Part shown: in pieces, positions 34,668-43,498 of the stretch
Layout: each line of letters begins with the position of its first letter
Numbering within the stretch: position 1 is the first letter of the stretch
Assembly (NCBI GenBank): GCA_963845975.1
Contig: CAWJUD010000001.1
Location: 1,612,001-1,676,000, forward strand
DNA: 64,000 bases
Direction of reading: 5' to 3'
From: JBEKIK01 sp963845975
GTDB taxonomy: Bacteria; Planctomycetota; Planctomycetia; Pirellulales; Thermoguttaceae
Position numbers and translations under genes: made by a program
Notes under the pieces: model-generated
Databases searched by the model: none
Seen by the model: the letters and a program-made list of their open reading frames with translations, nothing else
What the model was told of the DNA's origin: nothing

Positions 34668-35343
34668 AATACGGTCCTCGCAATAAGAGGGATTGAAGTT
34701 AATTGCAGGGTGAACGTCGGATTGTATCGTATCCGCCCACATCCGTCAACAATCACTCGCTTGCCCAACCGTCAAAGAGTCGCCATCGCTTGCGAGGCAA
34801 TGGCGGCACGGGGGGCGGCCCGATATTGACAGCAATGCTGGATAGCTTGTCAGGATTCCTTCTCCTGCTCTTTCAGCCGATGCTCGGAATAGGTTGCAAC
34901 CCAGTGGCCTGGCAGTAGAGTCCGCATCGCAGCAACGTCGGTCGGTGGAATCGCTCGAAGGCGGCACAGCGTGTGCATAAGTTAGAGCCATGCGTCCATG
35001 TTGTATTCATCACCCTAGAAACGGTTGAATTGATTGGATGACGCGGTGATGTCGGTTGTTGTTCTCTCTAAGAAGCATTCCCGGCCAAGCTTAGGATAGT
35101 TGACTACAAGTCGCTGAAATATGATTTACAAACTCGTTACATACGGACGTATCCGGACATATTATAATAACACCATAACTTGATGCTTGGATGCATGAAT
35201 AAAAGATGCAGCGGTTGGTTTGCACGAACAAGCAATGGCGACAAATCTAACAAGTTCAATTGGACGGACCGTTAAGACTTGATATCTAAAAGATTCGGTA
35301 TGTTGAATGAGTCAATCTTACTCTAACTGGAAAGGGTGGAAGA
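34668..35343. other. Intergenic region, nothing recognised
   Basis: Over 670 bases between divergent genes carry no supportable coding region, tRNA or strong hairpin. Short frames on both strands have no motif or ribosome-binding site. Confidence 0.4.
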
Positions 35344-37026
35344 ATGAGAGTGGCCAAACGAATAAAACTGGCGGTTGCGGCCGGCCTGCTCGTGGCGCTG
35401 GTTGGAGCCAAATTAGTCCGCGGCAACGGCGGTCCGTTTGTGGTGAAGTATCCGGGCGGAGATCCGGCCGCTAAAGGAGTGCTGGCACGGCTGGACCCCT
35501 CGCTGCGTCCCGCCCGGGAAACCAAACTTCGCGTGGTAAAAGAAGATCTCGGCATCAGTTTCACCCAGGAAGCGTTTCGCCGTCCCGCTGATACGATGCC
35601 GCTGGTGACGGTATCGGCGGCTTACACCATCGAGAATCCTACGAATGAAGAAGTGCAAGTCGATTTTGGTTTTCCAATCCTCCGCGGCATCTACATCAGC
35701 CCGCTTTCGATGACGCCCTTGCCGGACGTGCAAGTCACAGTAGACGGCAAGTACTTAAAGGCGGATGTCATCTCCAATTCCGCGATCTACGGCATAATCC
35801 GCCAGCAAGCGCGGAGTACAATCGAAGCGGGCATTGCCGCCGATGGCAACTTGGCAAAACGCGTCGCCATAACGCGCGAGGCGAGTGGCATCGTCCCGCC
35901 GGCCAGTTTGCAGATGTCGCAGCATCCCGCCGAACCGGCTAAAACAATCAATGCCCAACCAGTGGCCGCCGAACCGGCTCAGACAATAAATGCCCCACCG
36001 CCTAAAGCAATGAATACCTCGCCAGTGGCCGCCGAGCGGAAGTTGCCGATCCCCACGGCCGATTATGCTCGCTTTCGAGAGGCCTTGCGGAATTACCTCG
36101 TTAAGGAGAAAAAGTGGAACGACCGCGACGCGGTTTTGATGGTCGAGTATGCCTCGATGGATTTGGGCTCCAACTTCGCACGATATCCAAAAGACCGTTG
36201 GCATTACGGTTATGAACTTTCCGCTGACAAATCCATATTGGAACTTATGGCGGCGAACCTTGGCCCGCTCAGCGCCATCGGCGAGCAGAAGGCGACGCAG
36301 TTGTTTGCGCAACTGGCCGCGCAGTTTGATAAACAGGCCGCATCCACTTACGAGAGCCTCTTTGCCGCCTGGGGCGGCGATGTCCGCGAGCATTCGATCG
36401 ACTTGGATTCGGGCGTGGTCCGCCCTAGGGAAATCGAGCTGAAAGAAGGCGATAAAAATAGCAAACTGGATCCCACCGTTTACGCCCGCCTGGATTACCT
36501 CGACGCCACGAATCTCAGCCCGTCGGAGAAAGAATCCTGCCAGGCCGTGCTAAAGAACCTGCCAGTGGTTTTCACCTTCGCTCCCATGAACTTGCTGCAC
36601 TATCAGGTAACCTTCCCCGCACAGAATAAACAGTTGGTGACCGTTACTTATAAGCAATTTGCATACCTGGACACCCATGGCACGCCCAGTTACCAGTTGG
36701 CCTATGTGCTGCATCCGGCCAGCCTGTGGGACGACTTCGGCCCGATCCAGGTTACGGTGCAAGCACCGAAGGACGTGGCATGCCGGGCTTCCATACCGCT
36801 CAGCCAAACGGATGAAGTCCTACCCGACAACACGTCGGCATCCTTGTCTCCTTCAAGCCCGGTGTCGGAAAAGCCGAAGACCCCCGTCATCCGATATCAA
36901 AGCCGGCTGGAGAAAGACAGGGACAAAAGCGGCGAGATGTTTATCGCCGTCAACAAGGCCGAATGGGACGCCATGAATCCGGCCGTGGTAAAGAGTGCGG
37001 AACCCAAACCCCCGCTCCAGAAATGA
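35344..37026 (+). CDS. Secreted hypothetical protein, 560 aa
   Basis: An exported protein of unknown family. A signal peptide covers about residues 1-26 (KLAVAAGLLVALVGAKLVRG). Residues 85-150 look beta-rich (AAYTIENPTNEEVQVDFGFPI, VQVTVDGKYLKADV), and this pattern of conserved opposing strands is repeated near residues 410-480 (FTFAPMNLLHYQVTFPAQNKQLVTVTYKQF). Between them is a low-complexity stretch (residues 195-230) with two copies of an AEP-A-TINA unit. The C-terminus is disordered and charged. A GGTGGA box is just ahead of the ATG. It may be an envelope or surface protein; no enzyme motif is visible. Confidence 0.6.
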   Translation: MRVAKRIKLAVAAGLLVALVGAKLVRGNGGPFVVKYPGGDPAAKGVLARLDPSLRPARETKLRVVKEDLGISFTQEAFRRPADTMPLVTVSAAYTIENPTNEEVQVDFGFPILRGIYISPLSMTPLPDVQVTVDGKYLKADVISNSAIYGIIRQQARSTIEAGIAADGNLAKRVAITREASGIVPPASLQMSQHPAEPAKTINAQPVAAEPAQTINAPPPKAMNTSPVAAERKLPIPTADYARFREALRNYLVKEKKWNDRDAVLMVEYASMDLGSNFARYPKDRWHYGYELSADKSILELMAANLGPLSAIGEQKATQLFAQLAAQFDKQAASTYESLFAAWGGDVREHSIDLDSGVVRPREIELKEGDKNSKLDPTVYARLDYLDATNLSPSEKESCQAVLKNLPVVFTFAPMNLLHYQVTFPAQNKQLVTVTYKQFAYLDTHGTPSYQLAYVLHPASLWDDFGPIQVTVQAPKDVACRASIPLSQTDEVLPDNTSASLSPSSPVSEKPKTPVIRYQSRLEKDRDKSGEMFIAVNKAEWDAMNPAVVKSAEPKPPLQK

Positions 37027-37072
37027 AGGCTGGCGATCATAAAACTTGACCCGTTAAAGCTTGAATTGTAAA

Positions 37073-37098
37073 GGGGCGACAGTTTCGCTGTCGCCCCT
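37073..37098 (+). terminator. Hairpin after the 560-aa gene
   Basis: GGGGCGACAG and CTGTCGCCCC form a perfect 10-bp stem with loop TTTCG. There is no T-tract after it, so termination would be weak; it sits between two plus-strand genes. Confidence 0.4.
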
Positions 37099-37120
37099 GG
37101 AAATTGAATCAAATTTCTTT

Positions 37121-38356
37121 ATGAGTCTTCAAAGTAATCGTAGGGATTTTCTCCGTGTCGTGGCAGGCACGGGCTTGGCAGCCGCTTTCGATGCCGCAAG
37201 CCGGCATGCCTGCAGGGCCGAGCCCGCGCCGTCATTAAAAAAGTTGGCACAATGCCAGTCCCTGCCCTCCGCCGCTTTTCCCGAACTCAAGCGGCGAAAG
37301 TTGATTGTTGTGGTTTTTGGCGGCGGCACGCGTTCGAGCGAGACGATCGACGATCCCGAGCGCCGCTACATCCCGCATCTGTGGCAAGAGATGGTCCCGC
37401 TGGGAACGCTATTTACCAACATGCGCGTCGAGCATTTGGTGGTGCATCCCAACTGCAACGCATCGATCAAGACCGGCCACTGGGAGTGGGACGATCTGGA
37501 TTGGTCGAAACCGCCGGTCCATCCGACGATTTTCGAGATATTCCGCAAACACCGCCGCGCTCCCGATACGGCTGCATGGTCGTTTGTGTATGCCTCTATT
37601 CTGTCGGCCACGGGTGAAAGCACGGCCGCCGATTATGGCAGACGCTTCGCCGCCAACGTCGTCCAACCGCCGACCATCCCCCGCACGACTGCCGAGGAAA
37701 TGGATCGCCGCATGGCACGGGCGGCCGCCACCGGCTCGCCGGCCGCGGAACAGGCGGCCGCCGCCGAGTGCGCCCGGCTCGCCCGCGAAAACAGCCGTAT
37801 GGACGCCTCCGGTCTCCGTTCACAAGAGACCCGATCGTGGTTCGAGGAGCAGTACAAGGCCTGGCGGGCCTCGGAGGGTAGCACCAGTCACGATGCGTTT
37901 TTGACGGATTGCGCCGTGGCTTGCATGAAAAAGTTTTCGCCCGGCGTAATGAGCGTTGACTTCGGCGAGATCGACTGTGCCCACTATGGTTCGTGGTCCC
38001 GCTACGTCGAAGCGATCCGCCGCACCGATCAACTCGCGCGGCGGTTGTGGCAGGCCGCCGAGACGTTGCCCGATTACCGTGGAAATACGCTGATGCTGGT
38101 CTTGCCCGACCACGGCCGTGAATTGGAGCGTCCGGGCGGCAACGGTTTCCTCCATCACAGCGATTTCTATCGCAATGAGGGCGCCGATGAGGGTTGCCGC
38201 CGCGTGTGGATGCTGGCGACCGGCCCTGGCGTGCTTCCCGGCCGTACTATCGACCGCCCCGTGCCCATCACGTCAGTCGCGGCCACCGGGCTGAATTACT
38301 TTGGCCTGCAACCATCGCAATCCGCAGCCGGATCGGCCCTGGATTTGCCAACTTAA
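37121..38356 (+). CDS. Tat-exported alkaline-phosphatase-like protein
   Basis: 411 residues from the ATG at 37121. A twin-arginine signal (RRDFLRVVAGTGLAAAF) opens the protein. The body has the layout of the alkaline-phosphatase/sulfatase superfamily: KLIVVVFGGGTRSSET near the start and LVLPDHGRE plus HHSDFY and WMLATGPGV near the end, positions where metal-binding Asp/His residues lie in that fold. DUF1501-type and related sulfatase-like proteins of planctomycetes share this pattern. It would be exported folded, using the Tat pathway (tatA at 25283-25609). Substrate is unknown. No ribosome-binding box is seen at the ATG; an upstream ATG at 37061 would add 20 residues before the Tat signal. 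Confidence 0.7.
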   Translation: MSLQSNRRDFLRVVAGTGLAAAFDAASRHACRAEPAPSLKKLAQCQSLPSAAFPELKRRKLIVVVFGGGTRSSETIDDPERRYIPHLWQEMVPLGTLFTNMRVEHLVVHPNCNASIKTGHWEWDDLDWSKPPVHPTIFEIFRKHRRAPDTAAWSFVYASILSATGESTAADYGRRFAANVVQPPTIPRTTAEEMDRRMARAAATGSPAAEQAAAAECARLARENSRMDASGLRSQETRSWFEEQYKAWRASEGSTSHDAFLTDCAVACMKKFSPGVMSVDFGEIDCAHYGSWSRYVEAIRRTDQLARRLWQAAETLPDYRGNTLMLVLPDHGRELERPGGNGFLHHSDFYRNEGADEGCRRVWMLATGPGVLPGRTIDRPVPITSVAATGLNYFGLQPSQSAAGSALDLPT

Positions 38357-38397
38357 GTATTGGATGCCGTAATCTCCGGCGGCGACGGACTTACCCG

Positions 38398-38575
38398 CGG
38401 CGGCGTCCGAGTAGTCGTCTGCAAAATCCACCGCCGGAATGTCGCCATACAAAGTCCTCAGTCGCTTTAGGGCGACACGGATTGCATGAAGGTGGCGAGA
38501 GGGGCGGCCGTTTTTCTGATAATAGCTCTTAGCGTGTTGCCAATCGGCAGGTAACTTAACTCCTGGTTTCGGCAA
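38398..38575 (-). pseudogene. Integrase N-terminal relic beside tRNA-Gly
   Basis: The stretch AKSYYQKNGRPSRHLHAIRVALKRLRTLYGDIPAVDF lines up with the core-binding domain of the integrase at 10689-11915 (CEIYYRKNGKSTHHINAIKLSLQRLADIYG). Nothing of the catalytic domain follows and there is no proper start. It ends 14 bases from tRNA-Gly. This is the leftover of an integrase gene from an earlier element that used this tRNA. Confidence 0.7.
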
Positions 38576-38588
38576 GGGTTAATTCAAG

Positions 38589-38660
<72 letters not shown>

Positions 38661-38873
38661 AAACATTGCGAAAAATGCCTGCTTTTAAGCCTTTTTCCTG
38701 CAACGCCTTTAGTCTAGTTTGGGCAAGAAATAGTGTCAATAGGCGGGCTTTTGCACCCTTTTATGCGTACAATTCAGTGCAACAGGCAACTAGCACTTGA
38801 AGGTTCAAATTTTCAACCTTAAATAAGACCGGAGACTTGACACCGGGAAATTCCTATGGAGAATGTATGGTAT

Positions 38874-38938
38874 GGGCTAATAAGCCCAATCTCTGCCCTG
38901 TCGGTTTCCCTGCCCCAACCGACGGGGCTTTTTGTTTT
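38874..38938 (+). ncRNA. Candidate small RNA ending in intrinsic terminator
   Basis: A small hairpin GGGCT-AATA-AGCCC (38874-38887) is followed by an 11-bp stem (CCCTGTCGGTT, 38896-38906, with AACCGACGGGG, 38917-38927, one wobble) and CTTTTTGTTTT. No gene precedes it on this strand: the upstream neighbour is tRNA-Gly on the other strand. So the terminator must end a non-coding transcript or a very short leader. TTGACA occurs near 38837, but a convincing -10 box is not seen. Confidence 0.5.
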
Positions 38939-38952
38939 GCCGATCATCCGAT

Positions 38953-39517
38953 ATGAAAATCCGTGAAAGTGCCATGCCTGAAGAAAGCGTGTGGGTTACA
39001 TTCTTTACGCCCGAAGAGGTCTTGCACAAGCTGGGGCTGTCTGCGTCGGGTGATGTGGTTGACTTTGGATGCGGGTATGGCACGTTCACCATTCCGGCCG
39101 CACAAATCACTAGCGGCACGGTTCATGCCCTGGATATCGACGCGGAAATGGTCGCCGCGACAAAAACGAAAGCAGAAGCGTTAGGACTGCAAAACGTACG
39201 CACCTATTTGCGTGACTTTGTTGCCACGGGAATCGGGCTGGCGGATAAAACCGCCGATTATGTCATGCTGTTTAACATTCTCCATGCCGAATGCCCGGGA
39301 GTGCTGTTGCGTGAAGCATGGCGCGTGCTGATGCCGGGCGGTAAAACAGGTCTCATGCATTGGAATTGCGATCCTGCCACCCCGCGGCCCGTCGATGGAT
39401 ATCCGCCCGCGTCCCGAACAATGCCGAGAATGGGGCGAGGGGATCGGATTTCGTTTTGTCGAGCAGGTTGACTTGCCGCCTTACCACTGGGGGATCGTTA
39501 TGGAGCGCCCTGTGTAG
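38953..39517 (+). pseudogene. Class I SAM methyltransferase, frameshifted
   Basis: The N-terminal part is a clear class I methyltransferase: VVDFGCGYGTFTIPAA (SAM-binding motif I), HALDIDAEMV (acidic residue of motif II), TADYVMLFNILHAE and LREAWRVLMPGGKTG. After LMHWNCDPATPR near 39385 the frame shifts. The other frame continues the family-typical end (SMDIRPRPEQCREWGEGIGF...LPPYHWGIVMER) to a TAG at 39517. A single missing base in CCGCGGCCCG explains it. An in-frame reading alone ends at 39471 with an unrelated tail. If the base loss is a sequencing error the gene is intact. It starts right after the terminator at 38938. Confidence 0.7.
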
Positions 39518-39581
39518 TCGATTTGAATATCCTCGGCATAAAAAAACCACGGCAATAGATTTCAGCGGCTAACAAAACTTA

Positions 39582-39720
39582 GAGCCTATCCCAAAAGTCC
39601 CCCTCTCCGGGCACCGACCGAAGGTTGGTCGGGAGAGGACTAGGGTGAGGGCTGAATCGCCGTGAAATCGTAGTTTTAATCTCTTGCTATAATTGAAGTT
39701 TTATGTTTTGGGATAGGCTC
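39582..39720. mobile_element. MITE with IS5-like terminal repeats
   Basis: A 139-base non-coding element bounded by perfect terminal inverted repeats GAGCCTATCCCAAAA and TTTTGGGATAGGCTC. It is flanked by TTA on both sides (39579-39581 and 39721-39723), which matches the TNA target duplication of the IS427 group of the IS5 family. The ends resemble that group; the assignment is inferred. Inside is the GGGCACCGACCGAAGGTTGGTC hairpin motif shared with 28282-28305. The right TTA is the cysH stop codon. Confidence 0.75.
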
Positions 39721-40521
39721 TTATTCATTCGAGGCGTGCAATCCGCATTCGCTTTTTGCCGTGCCGGTCCAACGTCCGGCGCGTTCGTCCTCGCCTAGGG
39801 TAACGGCGCGCGTGCAAGGCCGGCAGCCGATGCTGGCATACCCTTGGTCGTGCAAAAGATTATATAAAATTTTCTCATCGATGATTCTTCGCCATACGTC
39901 ATTCTTTGTCCACGTAGCCAAGGGGTTGATCTTGACGAGGCCGAATTTTTTATCCCATTTCACTATTGGAGTATCGGCCCGGGTGGGACTCTGATCTCGG
40001 CGAACGCCTGTAGCCCAGGCGTCGAAATTCATCGCTACCCGCTCCAGCACGCGGACTTTTCGATCCAAACAGCACTGGTCAGGATCGCTCTTGTACACCG
40101 GCCCGCCATGAACGGCCTCATAGGCCTCCACGCTGAGATCAGGCCTTTGCAGATCCACAATAATACCGTATCGCTCCGCGATCCGCTGGCGCAGTTCAAG
40201 CGTCTCGCGGAATTGGTAACCCGTGTCCAGATTGAATACGTACGCGCGAGGCTCAATCTTGGCGAGCATGGAAATAATCACACAGCCTTCCGGCCCAAGC
40301 GCGGTGGCCATGCAAAAGCGAGGATAATAGGTCTCAACCGCCCAAGTAAGAACCTCTTCCGCAGTGGCCCCCTCCAAAAACGCATTTTGGCATTTAATCA
40401 TTTCAATCTGCTCCGGCGTGGGAATTCGAACTTCAAAAACAGATTGATCCGGCCGCCCGGGACCGCTGGGAAATCGTTCGATAGTATGCGATAAAGGCCA
40501 CATTCTGACTGTGCAACTCAT
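39721..40521 (-). CDS. cysH: Adenylyl-/phosphoadenylyl-sulfate reductase CysH
   Basis: Reduces activated sulfate to sulfite in assimilatory sulfate metabolism. Recognisable parts: STALGPEG-type PAPS-reductase opening (MATALGPEGCVIISM), NLDTGYQFRETLEL, and LDRKVRVL followed by ATGVRRDQSPTRA. The pairs CC (in DQCCLDR) and CxxC (GCRPC) would hold a 4Fe-4S cluster, which marks the APS-reductase branch. The C-terminal KSECGLH carries the catalytic cysteine. The ATG at 40521 follows GGTGGAG by about 9 bases; an earlier ATG at 40539 overlaps that box and is less likely. Its stop TAA is formed by the TTA that flanks the MITE. The promoter is at 40571-40598. Confidence 0.92.
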   Translation of the reverse strand: MSCTVRMWPLSHTIERFPSGPGRPDQSVFEVRIPTPEQIEMIKCQNAFLEGATAEEVLTWAVETYYPRFCMATALGPEGCVIISMLAKIEPRAYVFNLDTGYQFRETLELRQRIAERYGIIVDLQRPDLSVEAYEAVHGGPVYKSDPDQCCLDRKVRVLERVAMNFDAWATGVRRDQSPTRADTPIVKWDKKFGLVKINPLATWTKNDVWRRIIDEKILYNLLHDQGYASIGCRPCTRAVTLGEDERAGRWTGTAKSECGLHASNE

Positions 40522-40570
40522 CGAGAGCTTCTCCACCATTTACATGGGATTGTCAGACACGAAGTAACTG

Positions 40571-40598
40571 ATTATAACAAACTTGACTTAATTGTCAA
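40571..40598 (-). promoter_or_regulatory. cysH promoter (consensus boxes)
   Basis: On the minus strand TTGACA (40593-40598), a 16-base spacer and TATAAT (40571-40576) match the sigma70 consensus exactly. The start would be about 45 bases before the cysH ATG. The -35 box is one half of the dyad at 40583-40598. Confidence 0.75.
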
Positions 40599-40611
40599 TA
40601 AGTAATATGAT
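40583..40611 (+). promoter_or_regulatory. Divergent promoter and shared dyad operator
   Basis: TTGACT (40583-40588), a 17-base spacer and TATGAT (40606-40611) form the plus-strand promoter for the 158-aa gene and cobA. TTGAC-N6-GTCAA (40583-40598) is a perfect dyad whose two halves are the -35 boxes of the two opposed promoters, so one bound protein could switch both. Confidence 0.7.
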
Positions 40612-40712
40612 AAACATAGTGATGAATTATTCATTATTACACTGAATCGTCTGAAAAACTCGCAACATTTAACAAAATAAGCCCGACTAAGCCACGAAAA
40701 ACGGGAGGATAT

Positions 40713-41189
40713 ATGACTCGTTGGGTAGAGATTAGTTTCAATTGCCTGCCGTTACGTTCTGTTGCCTGCTTTGCCCCCCCTGTGGATGCATCGTACGAGG
40801 AAGCGGAATTGTATCGGAGACTGCGCGAGGCGGCACAAAAACACGGCATACATAACGCCTACTATTTACAGGGCGGCAAATGCGTCTTCCATCTAACCAA
40901 TCATGAGCAGATTGGGATGCTGAATTTCCGCTTCGATGGCGTGGTGTTGACCGACGAGAAAGACATGAACACTCTGCAATGCGACTTAACGGTGGAACTG
41001 GCAGGCGATGCCTGCGAGTGGCTGGCGGCCCCGATGGTCGATTGGTTTACGGAGTCGGTCCGCCGGGCCGTGAAGGTTGAATTCGACCGCTTCATCGCGG
41101 CTGGAGATCTTGATAAGACCTTTCAACGGCTTGAACGCCTGCAGGCGGAAAGCGACGCCAAGGGCGGGTATCTGGGGCTAGGGCTATGA
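40713..41189 (+). CDS. Conserved hypothetical protein of the siroheme locus
   Basis: 158 residues with no signal peptide. The sequence alternates strands and helices (WVEISFNCLPLRSVACF, KCVFHLTNHEQIGMLNFRF, CDLTVELAGDACEWL, VKVEFDRFIAAGDLDKT). I recall this as a family found next to siroheme genes in planctomycetes; its function is not known. The start has GGAGG 4 bases upstream. Its stop overlaps the cobA start by four bases (ATGA), so the two are translated together, and the shared promoter region ties it to cysH. A role in siroheme or sulfite metabolism is likely but unproven. Confidence 0.7.
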   Translation: MTRWVEISFNCLPLRSVACFAPPVDASYEEAELYRRLREAAQKHGIHNAYYLQGGKCVFHLTNHEQIGMLNFRFDGVVLTDEKDMNTLQCDLTVELAGDACEWLAAPMVDWFTESVRRAVKVEFDRFIAAGDLDKTFQRLERLQAESDAKGGYLGLGL

Positions 41190-41944
41190 AAAACGATCCT
41201 TGCTCCGGCAAAGTGTATTTGGTGGGCGCCGGGCCGGGCGATCCGCGGTTGATTACATTGCGCGGGATAGAGTGTCTCCAACAGGCCGAGGTTGTTCTAT
41301 TTGACTACCTCGTCAATCCGAAAATTTTGGATTATGCCCCCAAGACCGCGGAACTGATTCCCTTGGGACATCATGAAGGCGACAGGGGAATGTCTGCGGA
41401 GTCGATCGTCGAGACAATGGTCGCCGAAGCGCGGCAGGGGAAAACGGTCGTCCGGCTTAAGAACGGCGATCCGGTGGTCTTCGGACGGTTTGCCGAAGAA
41501 ATAGCCGCGCTCGACGTGGCCTCGATTCCACTGGAAGTCGTTCCCGGCGTCACTGCCGGATTAGCCGCCGCCGGATATGCCGAGATTCCAGTCACGCACG
41601 GCTGGAAATCGTCGGCGGTCGCCTTGGTGACGGGCCATGAGCGGGCCGACAAGTCTGCTCCCGGGTTGGACTATGCGGCGTTGGCCCGATTTCCCGGAAC
41701 GCTGATTTTTTATATGGGTGTAAGCAGCGCGCCACGCTGGAGCGCGGCTCTGATAAAAGAAGGAAAATCGCCGGATACTCCCGTGGCCATAGTGCGCCGC
41801 TGCTCGTGGCCGGACCAGGAAATCGCTTTCTGCACGCTGGGGACCGTTGCCGAAACGCTGTCGACGAGTTCAATACGTCCCCCGGCGGTGATCCTGGTCG
41901 GTGATGTTGTGGGAGTTGCTCGGAAAAAGGGAATAACATCTTGA
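41186..41944 (+). CDS. cobA: Uroporphyrinogen-III C-methyltransferase (SUMT)
   Basis: Adds two methyl groups from SAM to uroporphyrinogen III, giving precorrin-2 for siroheme or cobalamin. The family motifs are all present: VGAGPGDPRLITLRG at the start, VVRLKNGDPVVFGR, EVVPGVTAGLAAAGYAEIPVTH, and the C-terminal VILVGDVV. Length (252 residues) is that of a stand-alone SUMT, without the dehydrogenase/ferrochelatase part found in CysG. With cysH across the promoter, the product most likely supplies siroheme for sulfite reductase. It overlaps the preceding gene by four bases. Confidence 0.92.
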   Translation: MKNDPCSGKVYLVGAGPGDPRLITLRGIECLQQAEVVLFDYLVNPKILDYAPKTAELIPLGHHEGDRGMSAESIVETMVAEARQGKTVVRLKNGDPVVFGRFAEEIAALDVASIPLEVVPGVTAGLAAAGYAEIPVTHGWKSSAVALVTGHERADKSAPGLDYAALARFPGTLIFYMGVSSAPRWSAALIKEGKSPDTPVAIVRRCSWPDQEIAFCTLGTVAETLSTSSIRPPAVILVGDVVGVARKKGITS

Positions 41945-42217
41945 TTCACGCCGGCGTAAAAAAGCTCCATCAATATCATCGGAATCGACACGCATGTCGA
42001 GCACATCGACACGACGGCCGTTGCTTTTGGCTGTCTTTATCGGCGCAACTTCCCTAATACCGGTAGATCAGCTCTTCAGCCTCAATCGAGTCGTATTAGG
42101 CATAAATTTTGCCCATAGTCGTTGCGGATGCTAAATATCGCAGGGATAGTATGCGCTTTAATATCTTTCTCACAAACCGCGTCCCTTCCCGATAGCTTAA
42201 ATTGGAGTATAAAAAAA

Positions 42218-43423
42218 TTGAACTCTGAATATGATAATGGCCAAGGCAGATATATATCACACCGCCGGTTCAATGCCGCCCGTCAATTTGTGCTTGTAAC
42301 ATGCATCTGGCTGGCGACCGGATCGTATGTCTTTTCGGCCGATGAACCCGGCGGTCCGTCAAAATTCGGTCCCGATCCCCAGCAGTACCAACGCTCGGTC
42401 GATCGGGCGATCGAATATCTTCAGTCGCACGGTCAGGCCGAGGACGGCTCGTTCAGCAGTCGTATTGGCGTCGGCGTAACCGCGCTGGTGACAGCCGGGA
42501 TCTTGCGTCACGGACGCAGCGCCGGCGACCCCTTGGCCGCCAAGAGCTTGAAATATTTGGAAGGCGCCGTTCAATCCGATGGAGGCATCTATGCAAAGGA
42601 TGGGATGTTGCCCAACTACGAAACCTGCATGGTCATCATGTGTCTGACTGAAGCTAATAAAGACCGGCCCTACAACGGCGTGATTCGCAGTGCGGAGGCC
42701 TTCATCAAACGGAGTCAATGGGGAGAGGCCGCGGGAAAAGCCCCCTCGGATCTGTCTTACGGAGGGACGGGTTATGGCAAAGACTCGCGGCCCGACCTTT
42801 CCAATACGGCCTATTTTATCGACGCCCTCAAGGCCAGCGGCAACGGCTCCAACGATCCGGCAATGCAAAAGGCGCTACAATTCGTCTCCCGCTGTCAGAA
42901 TCTCGAAAGCGAGCACAATGCCACCCCGCTGGCCGCTAAAAATCCGGACGGAGGTTTTTATTATACCTGCGTCGCCGGCGGCGGCAGCCCGGCCGGCAAA
43001 ACCGACAACGGCGGGCTGCGCAGTTACGGATCGATGACTTACAGCGGTCTGAAAAGCATGATCTACGCGGGGGTCAAGCCCGGCGATCCGCGCGTCAAGG
43101 CGGCCCTGGAATGGATCCGGAAAAACTATGACGTGAAAAACAATCCCGGCTTGGGCCAAGCCGGACTCTACTATTACTACAATGTTTTTGCCAAATCCTT
43201 GGACGCCCTCGGTGCCGACCTGTTCGAGGACGCCGAGGGGAAAAAACACGATTGGCGCCGCGAGCTTGCCGCGGAACTCTTCGGCCGGCAAAAAGAAGAC
43301 GGTTCGTGGATCAACGATAACGCGAAATGGATGGAGGGCGATCCGAATTTGGCCACCGGGTTTGCCCTGATGGCCCTTTCGTACTGCCGGCCTGCTTCCG
43401 GCAAAGAGGCGCCTGCGCGGTAG
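42218..43423 (+). CDS. Secreted alpha/alpha-toroid (squalene-oxidase repeat) protein
   Basis: An exported protein of the prenyltransferase/squalene-oxidase repeat fold. A hydrophobic segment (QFVLVTCIWLATGSYVFSA) serves as signal peptide, then repeats with QSDGGIYA, NPDGGFYYT, QAGLYYYY and KEDGSWIND turns fill residues 75-400. The DxDD motif of hopene cyclases is not seen. Planctomycetes have many such secreted toroid proteins; their role is unknown, possibly binding or enzyme-like action on polymers. The start is uncertain: TTG at 42218 has GGAG 9 bases upstream, while an ATG at 42128 adds 30 residues without a ribosome-binding box. It has the same fold as the membrane-bound toroid protein at 25845. 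Confidence 0.75.
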   Translation: MNSEYDNGQGRYISHRRFNAARQFVLVTCIWLATGSYVFSADEPGGPSKFGPDPQQYQRSVDRAIEYLQSHGQAEDGSFSSRIGVGVTALVTAGILRHGRSAGDPLAAKSLKYLEGAVQSDGGIYAKDGMLPNYETCMVIMCLTEANKDRPYNGVIRSAEAFIKRSQWGEAAGKAPSDLSYGGTGYGKDSRPDLSNTAYFIDALKASGNGSNDPAMQKALQFVSRCQNLESEHNATPLAAKNPDGGFYYTCVAGGGSPAGKTDNGGLRSYGSMTYSGLKSMIYAGVKPGDPRVKAALEWIRKNYDVKNNPGLGQAGLYYYYNVFAKSLDALGADLFEDAEGKKHDWRRELAAELFGRQKEDGSWINDNAKWMEGDPNLATGFALMALSYCRPASGKEAPAR

Positions 43424-43498
43424 TCCGGCACGGCCGGGCAAGATCAGCCGCGGCCATTGTTAAAACCCCCAAAGATGGAGTTGAGGGAGGAACAGAAA

